A DNA stretch of 56,455 bases. Source: an uncultured Pseudoflavonifractor sp. Lineage in GTDB: Bacteria > Bacillota > Clostridia > Oscillospirales > Oscillospiraceae. Location: contig NZ_CALXEG010000015.1 of the NCBI RefSeq assembly GCF_944387275.1, positions 1 through 56,455 on the forward strand, written 5' to 3'. The notes below the pieces were generated by a model. The model saw only the letters and a program-made list of their open reading frames with translations, was not told the DNA's origin and did not search any database. Both the position numbers and the translations under genes were made by a program. Positions 24,866 to 32,629 of the stretch are shown here, one piece after another (position 1 is the stretch's first letter; each line of letters begins with the position of its first letter).

Positions 24866-25225
24866 TCACAGCAGGCCCCGCTCCCGCAGGGGCTCCTCCA
24901 TGCCGTGGGCCTTCATGTAGTCAATGCCGATTTCCTGCATGATGGTGAGGGCGGCCAGCACCCGCTCCCCCTGGGGACGGGTGAGAAAGTAGACGGTCTT
25001 GAGGGGGTAGCCCCCTGACACCTCCTTGTCCACAAAGCCGAAGGCGGCCAGCTCCTTCAGGTGCTCCAGCAGCATCTTCTGGGTGATGCCGTCAATGTCC
25101 CGTTCCAGCTGGGCCAGGGTGGTCTTTCCCAGCCGCAGCCGCCACAGGATGATGGGCTTCCATTTGCCCTTGAGCATGTCGTGGGTCAGCTCCAGCGGGC
25201 AGGTAAAGGTCTGACGCAGTTTCAT
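24866..25225 (-). CDS. HxlR family transcriptional regulator
   Basis: 119 residues, the usual HxlR size. The winged helix is complete: CPLELTHDMLKGKWKPIILWRLRLGKTTLAQLERDIDGITQKMLLEHLKELAAFGFVDKEV, ending in VYFLTRPQGERV. The single conserved Cys near the N-terminus (Cys9) is the redox- or quinone-sensing residue in relatives such as YodB and HypR. Likely target: the PEBP gene 86 bp downstream. The gene overlaps no neighbour. Confidence 0.92.
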   Translation of the reverse strand: MKLRQTFTCPLELTHDMLKGKWKPIILWRLRLGKTTLAQLERDIDGITQKMLLEHLKELAAFGFVDKEVSGGYPLKTVYFLTRPQGERVLAALTIMQEIGIDYMKAHGMEEPLRERGLL

Positions 25226-25387
25226 GGCGGCCTCCTCTTCTGGTTGGATTCCGGTGGGTAGGGGCGGCGCGTAAGCGTGGTTTGTGCTGGCATTGTAGCA
25301 TACAAGCGCCGCGGTTTCAAATGGAATCCCGCCGGGAGAGAGCCTCCCCTGGGGCTGGAGTCCGTCCCGGGGGTTGGTCCCGGGCGC

Positions 25388-26503
25388 TCACCGGAGGGGA
25401 AAGGCCACGGCGATGGTGGTTCCCTGCTCCGAACTCTGCTCCACCCACACGCAGCCGCCGTGGATGGCGGCGATTTCCCACACGAGGGACAGGCCCAGAC
25501 CGACCCCGCCGCACTCCCTGCTGCGGGACTGGTCCACCCGGAAGAAGGGGTGGAAGATGCTCTGCCGGTATTCCTCCGGGATGCCCCGGCCGGCGTCGGC
25601 GATGCGGATGAGCAGGTGCTCCGGCTGTGAGGACACGGATACCCGCACCGCGCCGCCGGGGCGGTTGTACTTGATGGCGTTCTCCGTCAGATTGAAGAGC
25701 AGACGGTAGAGGAGCGGATCGCTGCCCGTCATGGCGGCGTCGCCCTCCCGTTCCAGCACAATGCCGCTCTGCTCCGCCAGGGGGGCCAGATCGGTGAAGA
25801 TCTCTTCGATCATGGGCCCCAGCTGGATGTGGTCCGTGCGGGATGCCGACTGCAGGCTGCTCATCTCCAGCAGGGTCTTGGACATCTGGGTCAGCCGCTC
25901 CGTCTGCTCCCGCAGCAGCCGGAGAAACTCCGCCGTCTCCGGCAGCACGTCGGGGTGCTCGGCGGAGAACAGCTCCAGCTGGGCCTGCATCAGGGCCAGG
26001 GGCGTGCGCAGCTCATGGGCGGCGTTGCCGGTGAACTGCCGCTGGGCCTCAAAGGCGCGGCTGAGCCGCTCCAGCATCCGGTTGAAGGAGCGGCTCAGCC
26101 GGCGGAACTCCGGCAGGACCTCCTCGTCCATCTGCATGTCTCCCAGGTTGTTCAGCTGTACCCGCTCCACCCGGGCGGTGAAGGCGCGCAGGGGCCGCAG
26201 GGCCCGGCCGCTGACAAAATAGGCCAGCACGCCGCTGGCCAGGGTGACCACGGCGGTGATAAGCCAGTTGGTCATACAGAAGGACTCCTGGGCCTCGTAG
26301 ATCACGGCGGGGAGCGCCCGGTTCAGCCCGGAGAGCTGGGGATCGGAGGCCTCCGGCCCGCCGTAGGCGCGGACAAAGTCGCCGATGTCGTCCATGTAAT
26401 GCATGCCGGAGGAGCAGAGCAGCAGCTTCATGGAGACGCAGGTGACGCCGATGAGCAGGGCGGTCATCAGGGTGATGCGCCACTGGAGAGAAAGCTGTCT
26501 CAT
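25388..26503 (-). CDS. Sensor histidine kinase (HisKA type)
   Basis: 371 residues. TM1 about 8-27, an extracytoplasmic loop of about 60 residues, TM2 about 88-108, HAMP 110-165 (GRALRPLRAFTARVERV), HisKA with phosphoacceptor His in AAHELRTPLALMQAQLE, and an HATPase with LTENAIKYN, DAGRGIPEE and GLGLSLVWEIA boxes. Its ATG overlaps the regulator's stop by 4 bp (ATGA), so the pair is coupled. The divergently placed msr operon starts 140 bp from the regulator gene and is the probable target. Confidence 0.93.
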   Translation of the reverse strand: MRQLSLQWRITLMTALLIGVTCVSMKLLLCSSGMHYMDDIGDFVRAYGGPEASDPQLSGLNRALPAVIYEAQESFCMTNWLITAVVTLASGVLAYFVSGRALRPLRAFTARVERVQLNNLGDMQMDEEVLPEFRRLSRSFNRMLERLSRAFEAQRQFTGNAAHELRTPLALMQAQLELFSAEHPDVLPETAEFLRLLREQTERLTQMSKTLLEMSSLQSASRTDHIQLGPMIEEIFTDLAPLAEQSGIVLEREGDAAMTGSDPLLYRLLFNLTENAIKYNRPGGAVRVSVSSQPEHLLIRIADAGRGIPEEYRQSIFHPFFRVDQSRSRECGGVGLGLSLVWEIAAIHGGCVWVEQSSEQGTTIAVAFPLR

Positions 26504-27177
26504 GGCTCCGGCCCTCCCATCAGATAGCCCTCGCCGATGCGGTTGCGGATGGGATCGTAGCCCAGGGCGGCCCGGAGCTTCTTCCACAGGGCCGAGATAT
26601 GGACCCGGATGGAGTTGCTGAAATTGTCCACACTGTTGTCCCAGACGTGCTCCAGCAGCTCCTCCTGGCTGACGGGGCGGCCCTGGTGGAGCATCAGGTA
26701 CTCCACGATGCCGGTCTCCTTGCGGGTGAGGGTCAGCGCCTGTCCGCGGACCAGGGCGGCGCGGGCCTTGGTGTCAAAGGTCAGCGCCCCGCAGGTGAGC
26801 AGCACGTCGCGCTGGGTGAACTGCCGCAGGGTCAGACTGCGGATGCGCGCCTCCAGCTCCGCCAGGTGGAAGGGCTTTGACAGGTAGTCGCTGGCCCCGG
26901 CGTCCAGCCCGGCCACCTTGTCGGACACCTCGTTCCGCGCGGATAAAATCAGCACCCGGGTCTCCCGGTCGGTCTGCCGCAGCGTGCGGAGCACGGTCAT
27001 GCCGTCCCTGCCGGGCAGGTTCAGGTCCAGAATCACCAGGTCGTACCGCTCGGTCTGGAGCAGCTCCAGAGCCCGCTCCCCGTCATAGCAGTGGTCCACG
27101 CTGTACGCCAGCCGCCGCAGGCTCCGGACGATGGTCTCGCACAGGGCGCGCTCGTCCTCCACGACCAAAAGATGCAC
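26500..27177 (-). CDS. OmpR-family response regulator
   Basis: 225 residues. Receiver with acidic pair near residues 7-9 (VVEDER), phosphoacceptor Asp51 (LVILDLNLPG), Thr/Ser in LILSARN and Lys in YLSKPF; then a winged-helix Trans_reg_C (LTLTRKETGIVEYLMLHQGRPVSQEELLEHVWD...RVHISALWKKL). Transcribed away from the methionine sulfoxide repair operon, with a shared 140-bp control region holding a perfect inverted repeat. The signal is unknown; an oxidant or envelope stress is plausible given the targets. Confidence 0.94.
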   Translation of the reverse strand: MHLLVVEDERALCETIVRSLRRLAYSVDHCYDGERALELLQTERYDLVILDLNLPGRDGMTVLRTLRQTDRETRVLILSARNEVSDKVAGLDAGASDYLSKPFHLAELEARIRSLTLRQFTQRDVLLTCGALTFDTKARAALVRGQALTLTRKETGIVEYLMLHQGRPVSQEELLEHVWDNSVDNFSNSIRVHISALWKKLRAALGYDPIRNRIGEGYLMGGPEP

Positions 27178-27217
27178 GGCGGTCCCTCCTCTCTTGCCGT
27201 ATTGTCAGGATGTCAAC

Positions 27218-27223
27218 ATTATA
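27218..27223 (-). promoter_or_regulatory. -10 element for the two-component operon
   Basis: Minus-strand TATAAT 41 bp upstream of the regulator start. No good -35 is seen. Confidence 0.4.
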
Positions 27224-27243
27224 CCAGAGAGGGATAAAGTTTG

Positions 27244-27265
27244 TGTTAAGTTTTTGTTCTTAACA
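27244..27265. promoter_or_regulatory. Inverted repeat in the divergent control region
   Basis: TGTTAAG and CTTAACA, perfect over 7 bp with an 8-base spacer, lying between the two divergent -10 elements. A -10 for the msr operon (TATGAT, 27287-27292) lies 21 bp downstream without a -35, as expected for an activator-dependent promoter. Confidence 0.5.
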
Positions 27266-27286
27266 GGGATTTTAACTGCGGCGGAG

Positions 27287-27292
27287 TATGAT
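27287..27292 (+). promoter_or_regulatory. -10 element of the msr operon
   Basis: TATGAT 26 bp before the first start codon, no recognisable -35. Confidence 0.4.
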
Positions 27293-27318
27293 AGGGCCAA
27301 CCTGGCTGAGGAGGAATC

Positions 27319-27468
27319 GTGTTGCGTCACAGAACAAAGATTGCCGTCCAGCTGCTGCTGCTGGCGACGGGCGGAGCCATGGCGGCCTATGGCGCCTGGC
27401 GGGGAGAGGCGGCCCTGGTACTGGGAAAGGCCGTCAAGATATGTCTGGAGTGTGTGGGCATTGGATAA
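27319..27468 (+). CDS. CD1871A-like CXXC miniprotein
   Basis: 49 residues from GTG (a TTG directly after is the alternative; the GAGGAGG site suits the TTG spacing slightly better). One membrane segment (about 7-25) is followed by GEAALVLGKAVKICLECVGIG with the CLEC motif at the very end. This matches the CXXC miniproteins named after C. difficile CD1871A that are found next to 4Fe-4S membrane proteins. It overlaps the following gene by 8 bp. The end of the protein would lie at the membrane surface, where the cysteine pair could relay electrons or thiols. Function not demonstrated. Confidence 0.78.
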   Translation: MLRHRTKIAVQLLLLATGGAMAAYGAWRGEAALVLGKAVKICLECVGIG

Positions 27469-28408
27469 AAAACGAGTTCGGTTGTCCCCGCTCGCGGCCC
27501 GTCTGCGGGGCTGGATACAGGCCGGGGCAGTTCTGCTGACCAATCTCCACCTCCCCAATTTTCTCCGGGGCGGCCTCTACCGGGGGCCAGGCAAGACGGT
27601 GTGCGTGCCGGGACTCAACTGCTACTCCTGCCCGGCCGCGGCCGGAGCCTGTCCCATCGGGGCCTTTCAGGCGGTGGCGGGCTCCTCCAAGTTCCATTTT
27701 TCCTACTATATCACCGGGCTGCTCATTCTGCTGGGCGTGCTGCTGGGGCGTTTTATCTGCGGGTTTCTGTGCCCCTTCGGCTGGTTTCAGGAGCTGATGC
27801 ACCGTATTCCGATCAAAAAGCGCTCCACCAGACGTCTGGCCCCCCTGACCTGGGTCAAATACGGGGTCCTGCTGGTGATGGTGGTGCTCCTGCCCGCACT
27901 GGCAGTGAACGATGTGGGACTGGGAGATCCCTTTTTCTGCAAATACCTCTGTCCCCAGGGAGTGCTGGAGGGCGCCATCCCGCTGGCGCTGACCAATGAG
28001 AGCATCCGGGCGGCGCTGGGGACGCTGTTCACCTGGAAATTCGGCATCCTGCTGGCAGTGCTCGCCCTGAGCGCCGTATTCTTCCGCCCGTTCTGCAAGT
28101 GGCTCTGTCCGCTGGGCGCTTTTTACGCCCTCTTCAACCGGGTCTCCATGGTCCGGATGGATGTGGACAGGGCAAAGTGCATCTCCTGCGGAAAGTGCGC
28201 CAGAGCGTGCAAGATGGATGTGGATGTGACCAGGACGCCCAACCACTCCGAGTGCATCCGCTGCGGAATGTGCGTCCGCCATTGTCCCACCGGAGCAGTC
28301 CGCTTCCGCTGCGGCCTCGGGACAGGAGAGGACAGGGACCGTGCATGCGCGAGAAAAGGGAAACACCTAGAAAAACCAACGGAATCAATGAAAGGAGAAC
28401 AAACATGA
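27461..28408 (+). CDS. NapH/CcoG-like 4Fe-4S membrane protein
   Basis: 315 residues from a TTG that overlaps the upstream stop (GTG 27452 is an alternative). About four membrane segments. Cysteine motifs in order: a cluster CVPGLNCYSCPAAAGACP near residue 47, CGFLCPFGW, CKYLCPQG, CKWLCPLG and then two ferredoxin sites CISCGKCARAC and CIRCGMCVRHCP. This is the pattern of NapH/NosR/CcoG-type proteins that pass electrons across or along the membrane. Cotranscribed with a thioredoxin lipoprotein and MsrAB, so it is the best candidate for the electron source of that repair system (inference). Confidence 0.85.
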   Translation: MDKKRVRLSPLAARLRGWIQAGAVLLTNLHLPNFLRGGLYRGPGKTVCVPGLNCYSCPAAAGACPIGAFQAVAGSSKFHFSYYITGLLILLGVLLGRFICGFLCPFGWFQELMHRIPIKKRSTRRLAPLTWVKYGVLLVMVVLLPALAVNDVGLGDPFFCKYLCPQGVLEGAIPLALTNESIRAALGTLFTWKFGILLAVLALSAVFFRPFCKWLCPLGAFYALFNRVSMVRMDVDRAKCISCGKCARACKMDVDVTRTPNHSECIRCGMCVRHCPTGAVRFRCGLGTGEDRDRACARKGKHLEKPTESMKGEQT

Positions 28409-29184
28409 TGATGAGACGAATGACCGCCCTTCTGATGGCAGCGCTCCTGATGCTGTCTCTGGCATCCTGTGGTACAATGAACAGCAAGAAGGGCATGGGC
28501 GATAAAGGGTCTGCGGGCAGTATGGAACCCGCCATGACGGACAAGCAGGACATGGACGGCAAGGACGCCATGATGGACAAGGACATGGACGGCAAGGACG
28601 CCATGATGGACAAGGACATGGGCGGCAAGGACGCCATGATGGACAAGGACATGGGCGGCGAGGACGCTATGATGGACAAGGAGGGCATGGACTCCGCGGA
28701 GGGAGATATGATGCACTTTCCGGCCTTTGAGGGCATGGATCTGGAGGGCAATGCGGTCAAGAGCGACGAGCTCTTCGGCGGCAGCGCCGCCACGGTGGTC
28801 AACTTCTGGTTCACCACCTGCGGTCCCTGCGTGGGAGAGCTTTCCGAGCTGGACGCACTGAACCGGGAGCTGTCGGAGAAGGGAGCCGCCCTGATCGGCA
28901 TCAACGCCTTCACACTGGGCGGCGACAAGACCGCCATTGCCGACGCGAAGGACGTGCTGGCCAAGAAGGGGGCCACCTACCGGAACGTGTACTTTGATGC
29001 CGACAGCGAAGCCGGCATGTTTGCCTCCGATGTGTATGCCTTCCCCACGACCTATGTGGTGGACCGGAATGGGGCCATTGTGGGAGGACCCATTGTCGGG
29101 GCGCTGACAGAGCAGAAGCAGATGGATGCCCTTCAGGAGCTGGTGGATCAGGCGGTGGCCATGGATGCCAAGCATATGGGCTAG
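28405..29184 (+). CDS. Thioredoxin-fold (TlpA-like) lipoprotein with Met-rich repeats
   Basis: 259 residues. Lipoprotein signal with lipobox LASC (Cys22). Residues 49-92 are four 11-residue repeats of DM(D/G)G(K/E)DAMMDK, very rich in Met, Asp and Lys. Residues about 104-255 are a TlpA/AhpC-type thioredoxin domain with active site Cys139-Gly-Pro-Cys142 (FTTCGPC) and the cis-Pro segment FPTTYVVD. It would be the extracytoplasmic reductant of MsrAB encoded 37 bp downstream. Start codon overlaps the upstream stop (ATGA). The Met repeat may bind copper or itself be oxidised. Confidence 0.9.
   Translation: MMMRRMTALLMAALLMLSLASCGTMNSKKGMGDKGSAGSMEPAMTDKQDMDGKDAMMDKDMDGKDAMMDKDMGGKDAMMDKDMGGEDAMMDKEGMDSAEGDMMHFPAFEGMDLEGNAVKSDELFGGSAATVVNFWFTTCGPCVGELSELDALNRELSEKGAALIGINAFTLGGDKTAIADAKDVLAKKGATYRNVYFDADSEAGMFASDVYAFPTTYVVDRNGAIVGGPIVGALTEQKQMDALQELVDQAVAMDAKHMG
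28549..28680 (+). repeat. Four tandem 33-bp repeats inside the thioredoxin lipoprotein gene
   Basis: Units 28549-28581, 28582-28614, 28615-28647 and 28648-28680, nearly identical at DNA level, encoding the Met-rich 11-mers. Copy number may vary between strains. Confidence 0.95.
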
Positions 29185-29221
29185 GAGCGCGGCGTGTCCG
29201 GAAGAACAGGAGGTTTCCACT

Positions 29222-30346
29222 GTGCATCGAAACAGATTGGCGCCTTTGCTGGCCCTAGTGCTGCTGCTGAGCAGCTGCGCCGGCCCCGTTGGGGCGGCGC
29301 AGGGGCGGACAGAGACGAAACAGAATCATGAGCAGGCGGCCGTGCACACCGGTGACATGTCCGCGAAGGAGCGTATGCAAATGGACACAGAAGAGAATGT
29401 GATTTATCTGGCCGGCGGCTGTTTTTGGGGGATCGAGGCGCTGATGCAGTCCATCCCGGGCGTGATTGACGCCCAGAGCGGCTATGCCAACGGCACCGGT
29501 GAGGCCGACGCCAACTACCGGACGGTCTCCACCGGCGAGACCGGCTTCCGGGAGACGGTGCGGGTGGAGTACGACCCGGAGCAGGTCAGCCTGGACGCCC
29601 TGTTGCTGGCCTACTTCTACGTCATCGACCCCACGGTGCAGAACCAGCAGGGCAACGACAAGGGCAGCCAGTATCAGACCGGCGTCTACTACACCAATGA
29701 CAAGGCCAGAGAGACAGTGGAGCGCATCGCGGACATCGAGCGCAGCCGCAGCAAGGCGTTTTTTGTGGAGATCGGCCCGCTGGTGAACTTCTATCCGGCG
29801 GAGGAGTACCACCAGGACTATCTGGAGAAGAACCCCGGCGGCTACTGCCACATTCCCCGGGAGGAGATGCGGCTTTTCTCCCAGCTGCACATCGACCCCG
29901 GCGACTACCAGAAGCCGGCGGCGGAGGCCATCCGGGACAAGCTGACCGCCGAGCAGTACCGGGTCACCCAGGAGAGCGGCACCGAGCGGCCCTTTGCCAA
30001 CGAATTCTGGAATCAGTTTGAGAAGGGCATCTATGTGGACGTGGTCACCGGCGAGCCGCTGTTCTCCTCCACGGACAAGTTTGAGAGCGGCTGCGGCTGG
30101 CCCGCCTTTTCCAAGCCGATCGAAGCGCCCGCTCTGGTGGAGCTCCCGGACGACAGCCACGGCATGCACCGCACCGAGGTCCGCAGCCGGGCCGGGGACT
30201 CCCACCTGGGACACGTCTTTACCGGAGATCCCGAGTCCCCCAACGGCGTGCGCTACTGCATCAACAGTGCGGCCCTGCGGTTTGTCCCCTACGCCAAGAT
30301 GGAGGCCGAGGGGTACGGCTATTTGCTCTATCTCTTTGACAATTGA
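29222..30346 (+). CDS. msrAB: Exported methionine sulfoxide reductase MsrAB lipoprotein
   Basis: 374 residues from GTG 29222 with an AGGAGG site. Lipobox LSSC (Cys19) puts it on the outer face of the membrane. MsrA domain about 58-215 with the catalytic GGCFWG (Cys67), and MsrB domain about 230-370 with [27 protein letters not shown] and the catalytic Cys of RYCIN (about 346). The two domains repair both S and R methionine sulfoxide. In pneumococcus the surface MsrAB uses thioredoxin-like lipoproteins and CcdA; here the upstream TlpA-like lipoprotein and 4Fe-4S protein fill these places. A strong terminator follows. Confidence 0.95.
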   Translation: MHRNRLAPLLALVLLLSSCAGPVGAAQGRTETKQNHEQAAVHTGDMSAKERMQMDTEENVIYLAGGCFWGIEALMQSIPGVIDAQSGYANGTGEADANYRTVSTGETGFRETVRVEYDPEQVSLDALLLAYFYVIDPTVQNQQGNDKGSQYQTGVYYTNDKARETVERIADIERSRSKAFFVEIGPLVNFYPAEEYHQDYLEKNPGGYCHIPREEMRLFSQLHIDPGDYQKPAAEAIRDKLTAEQYRVTQESGTERPFANEFWNQFEKGIYVDVVTGEPLFSSTDKFESGCGWPAFSKPIEAPALVELPDDSHGMHRTEVRSRAGDSHLGHVFTGDPESPNGVRYCINSAALRFVPYAKMEAEGYGYLLYLFDN

Positions 30347-30461
30347 CACGGCGCAGCCGGAGCTGGTTTCCGGGAGGGTTCGGGTGCGCCTAATCGCGCG
30401 CATACCCCGGTGCTTTTTATTGGACCGGGGCGCGCCCGCATCTGCCGGACGGGAAAACAGG

Positions 30462-30505
30462 AAAACACCCCGGCGCCTGCTTCAAGCATGGCGCCGGGGT
30501 GTTTT
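30462..30505 (+). terminator. Terminator of the msr operon
   Basis: 16-bp stem ending in GTGTTTT, loop itself able to pair (TGCT...AGCA). Confidence 0.85.
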
Positions 30506-30584
30506 GCGTTCCAAGCTGCGTATATTGTTCCGTTCAGTTTGAATAGACCGCCGAAAGGGCAAAGTTCTGTCCGTGAAAATGACA

Positions 30585-30616
30585 AAAGCCCTGAAGACTT
30601 ACGGCTTCAGGGCTTT
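30585..30616 (-). terminator. Terminator of tRNA-Val
   Basis: 12-bp stem AAAGCCCTGAAG/CTTCAGGGCTTT, just past the tRNA 3' end on the minus strand and followed by T-rich sequence. Confidence 0.75.
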
Positions 30617-30622
30617 GTACTG

Positions 30623-30699
30623 TGGTGGACGATACAGGATTCGAACCTGTGACCTCCCGCACGTCAAGCGGATGCTCGTACCAGCTGAGCTAATCGTCC
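30623..30699 (-). tRNA. tRNA-Val (GAC)
   Basis: 77 nt including an encoded CCA. Acceptor GGACGAT/ATCGTCC, D stem GCTC/GAGC, anticodon loop TTGACGT (anticodon GAC), T loop TTCGAAT. Own promoter at 30714-30742 and terminator at 30585-30616. Confidence 0.95.
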
Positions 30700-30713
30700 A
30701 AAGGGCAAAATCT

Positions 30714-30742
30714 ATTATATCCATGAAGGTGCCCTTTGTCAA
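30714..30742 (-). promoter_or_regulatory. Consensus promoter of tRNA-Val
   Basis: Minus-strand TTGACA (30742-30737), 17 bp, TATAAT (30719-30714); both hexamers perfect. Confidence 0.92.
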
Positions 30743-30878
30743 CAGTTTTTTTAAAAAAGACTGAGAAAAAATAAAATCGCCTCTAAGGCGGCGGAGGGGG
30801 AGGGTATGCAGCAGGGGAAAATGCTGTTATACTGAGGACAGTTCAGCGGCCGCCAGGGGCGGAAGGAGGAGCGATACC

Positions 30879-31721
30879 ATGATATATGAGCGATTCGGAC
30901 GGGAACAGATCTGTCCCGCCCTGCCGCAAGGGGCGACGGAGATCTCCCTGACTGCCTACGCCAGGGAGAAGACCGGAGCCGCGCCCTGGGGAGAGCGCTG
31001 GGGCGTGTTGATCCTGCCCGGGGGCGGCTACCGGCTGACCGCAGACAGCGAGGCCGAGCCGGTAGCCCTGGACTTCCTCCACGGCGGGGTGCAGGCCTTT
31101 GTGCTGCGTTACAGCGTGGAGCCCGACCGGTGGCCCCAGGCCCTGCTGGAGGCCGCGGCGGCGGTGGCCTTTCTCCGCCGGAACGGGGCACGGTACGGCA
31201 TCCGGCCCGACCGCATTGCGGTGTGCGGCTTTTCCGCCGGCGGCCACCTGGCGGGCTGCCTGGCCAACCTGTGGGGCGACCCGGTCATCGGGGAGAAGCT
31301 GGGCCTGACTCCCGAGGAGGTGCGGCCCGACGCGGCCATCCTCAGCTACCCGGTGATCTCGGCGGGGGAGTGGGCCCACAGGGACAGCTTCTTCCGCCTG
31401 ACCGGCCGGGAGGCGCTGCCGACTGAGCTGGAGAAGCTGTCCCTGGAGAAGAGCGTGACGCCGGGCAATCCGCCCACGTTTATTTGGACCACGGACACCG
31501 ACCGCACCGTCCCGGCGGAGAACACCCTGCTCTACGCCTGGGCCCTGCGGCGGCAGGGGGTGCCCCTGGAGCTCCACTACTACGGCCACGGCCCCCACGC
31601 CATGGGCACCGCCACCGCCGAGTCGGGGGGCGACCCGGGCTGGCAGGACGAGCAGGCGGCCACCTGGCTGCCCCTGTGCGTCCGGTGGCTGCGCCGGGAG
31701 ACCTGGCGGAACAACGACTGA
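30879..31721 (+). CDS. Alpha/beta hydrolase (BD-FAE/acetyl-esterase-like)
   Basis: 280 residues. Oxyanion segment LILPGGGYRLTADSEAEPVA, nucleophile elbow GFSAGGHLAG, acid Asp in IWTTDTDRTVP and His in HGPHAMG. This is the pattern of the bifunctional feruloyl/acetyl-xylan esterases and related carbohydrate esterases annotated as hydrolase_3-like. No signal peptide, so cytoplasmic; it may deacylate imported oligosaccharides. Followed at 13 bp by an SDR gene. A GGAAGGAGG site precedes the ATG. Confidence 0.87.
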   Translation: MIYERFGREQICPALPQGATEISLTAYAREKTGAAPWGERWGVLILPGGGYRLTADSEAEPVALDFLHGGVQAFVLRYSVEPDRWPQALLEAAAAVAFLRRNGARYGIRPDRIAVCGFSAGGHLAGCLANLWGDPVIGEKLGLTPEEVRPDAAILSYPVISAGEWAHRDSFFRLTGREALPTELEKLSLEKSVTPGNPPTFIWTTDTDRTVPAENTLLYAWALRRQGVPLELHYYGHGPHAMGTATAESGGDPGWQDEQAATWLPLCVRWLRRETWRNND

Positions 31722-31734
31722 GAGGGAGAGAGAT

Positions 31735-32472
31735 ATGGAACAGAAGACAGCCCTGATCACCGGGGCATCCCGGGGCATCGGCGCGGCCACGGCCCGGCGG
31801 CTGGCCCGGGCGGGATACGCCGTGGCGGTGAACTATTGCCGCAGCGAGGAGAAGGCCCTGGCCCTGGTGGAGGAGCTCCGGGAGGCGGGACACACCGCCA
31901 TGGCGGTGAAGGCCGACGTGGCCGACCCGGAACAGGTACAGTTTATGGTTGACAATGTGTTGGATAAATTTTGTCAACTTGACATTCTGGTGTGCAACGC
32001 AGGCAGGAGCTGGGTGGGCCTGTTGGGGGACATGACCCCGGCGGACTGGCGGCAGCTGATGGCCGTCAACCTGGACGGCCCATTCTACTGCTGTAAAGCG
32101 GTGCTTCCTCACATGATCCACCGGAAAAAGGGGAAAATTATCACCATTTCCTCCATGTGGGGCCAGGTGGGCGCCTCCTGCGAGGCGGCCTACTCCGCCT
32201 CCAAGGCGGGGATCATCGGCCTGACAAAGGCCCTGGCCAAGGAGCTGGGGCCCTCCGGAATTGCGGTAAACTGCGTGGCGCCGGGGGTGATCGACACGGA
32301 AATGAACCGAAATCTCACCGCCGAGGACCTGGACGCCCTGCGGGAGGAGACCCCTCTGGAGCGCATCGGAAAGGCGGAAGATGTGGCGGAAAGCGTGCTG
32401 TTTTTGGCGTCGGAGGGGGCGGATTTCATCACCGGACAGGTGCTTTGCCCCAACGGCGGCCTGGTCATCTGA
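31735..32472 (+). CDS. SDR family oxidoreductase, FabG-like
   Basis: 245 residues. Classical short-chain dehydrogenase: NAD(P) motif TGASRGIG at 10-17, NAG in LVCNAGRSW, catalytic Ser (TISSMWGQVG), YSASKAG with Tyr and Lys, and the C-terminal FLASEGADFITGQVLCPNGG. It is a 3-oxoacyl-ACP reductase-like protein, but with no other fatty acid genes near, and paired with an esterase, its substrate is open. Codons around residues 72-85 are unusually AT-rich because of an embedded inverted repeat (31948-31978). Confidence 0.92.
   Translation: MEQKTALITGASRGIGAATARRLARAGYAVAVNYCRSEEKALALVEELREAGHTAMAVKADVADPEQVQFMVDNVLDKFCQLDILVCNAGRSWVGLLGDMTPADWRQLMAVNLDGPFYCCKAVLPHMIHRKKGKIITISSMWGQVGASCEAAYSASKAGIIGLTKALAKELGPSGIAVNCVAPGVIDTEMNRNLTAEDLDALREETPLERIGKAEDVAESVLFLASEGADFITGQVLCPNGGLVI
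31948..31978. promoter_or_regulatory. Intragenic inverted repeat GTTGACAA...TTGTCAAC
   Basis: Same 8-bp arms as the inverted repeat over the liv promoter 620 bp downstream, here inside the SDR gene with start-to-start spacing of 23 bp. Possibly a distal operator. Confidence 0.4.
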
Positions 32473-32570
32473 CCGGCGGAAACGCCCCGCTGGGGGGTGA
32501 AACGGGGCGGATTGGTACAAAGCGCCGAGAGAGGGAAGGGTGCAAAGACCTCCTGTTGTGCAAGAATGAG

Positions 32571-32607
32571 GTTGACAATTCCGAAGGCGAAGATTATAAT
32601 TGTCAAC
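32571..32607 (+). promoter_or_regulatory. Consensus promoter of the liv operon inside a 10-bp inverted repeat
   Basis: TTGACA (32572-32577), 17-bp spacer, TATAAT (32595-32600). Arms GTTGACAATT (32571-32580) and AATTGTCAAC (32598-32607) are perfect and cover both promoter elements, as a repressor operator would. Confidence 0.88.
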
Positions 32608-32629
32608 AACCTTAAAGGAGGTAAATGAA

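Noticed and set aside
28549..28680. Possible CRISPR-like repeats
   Set aside because: Repeats are directly adjacent with no spacers and stay in the reading frame of the lipoprotein.
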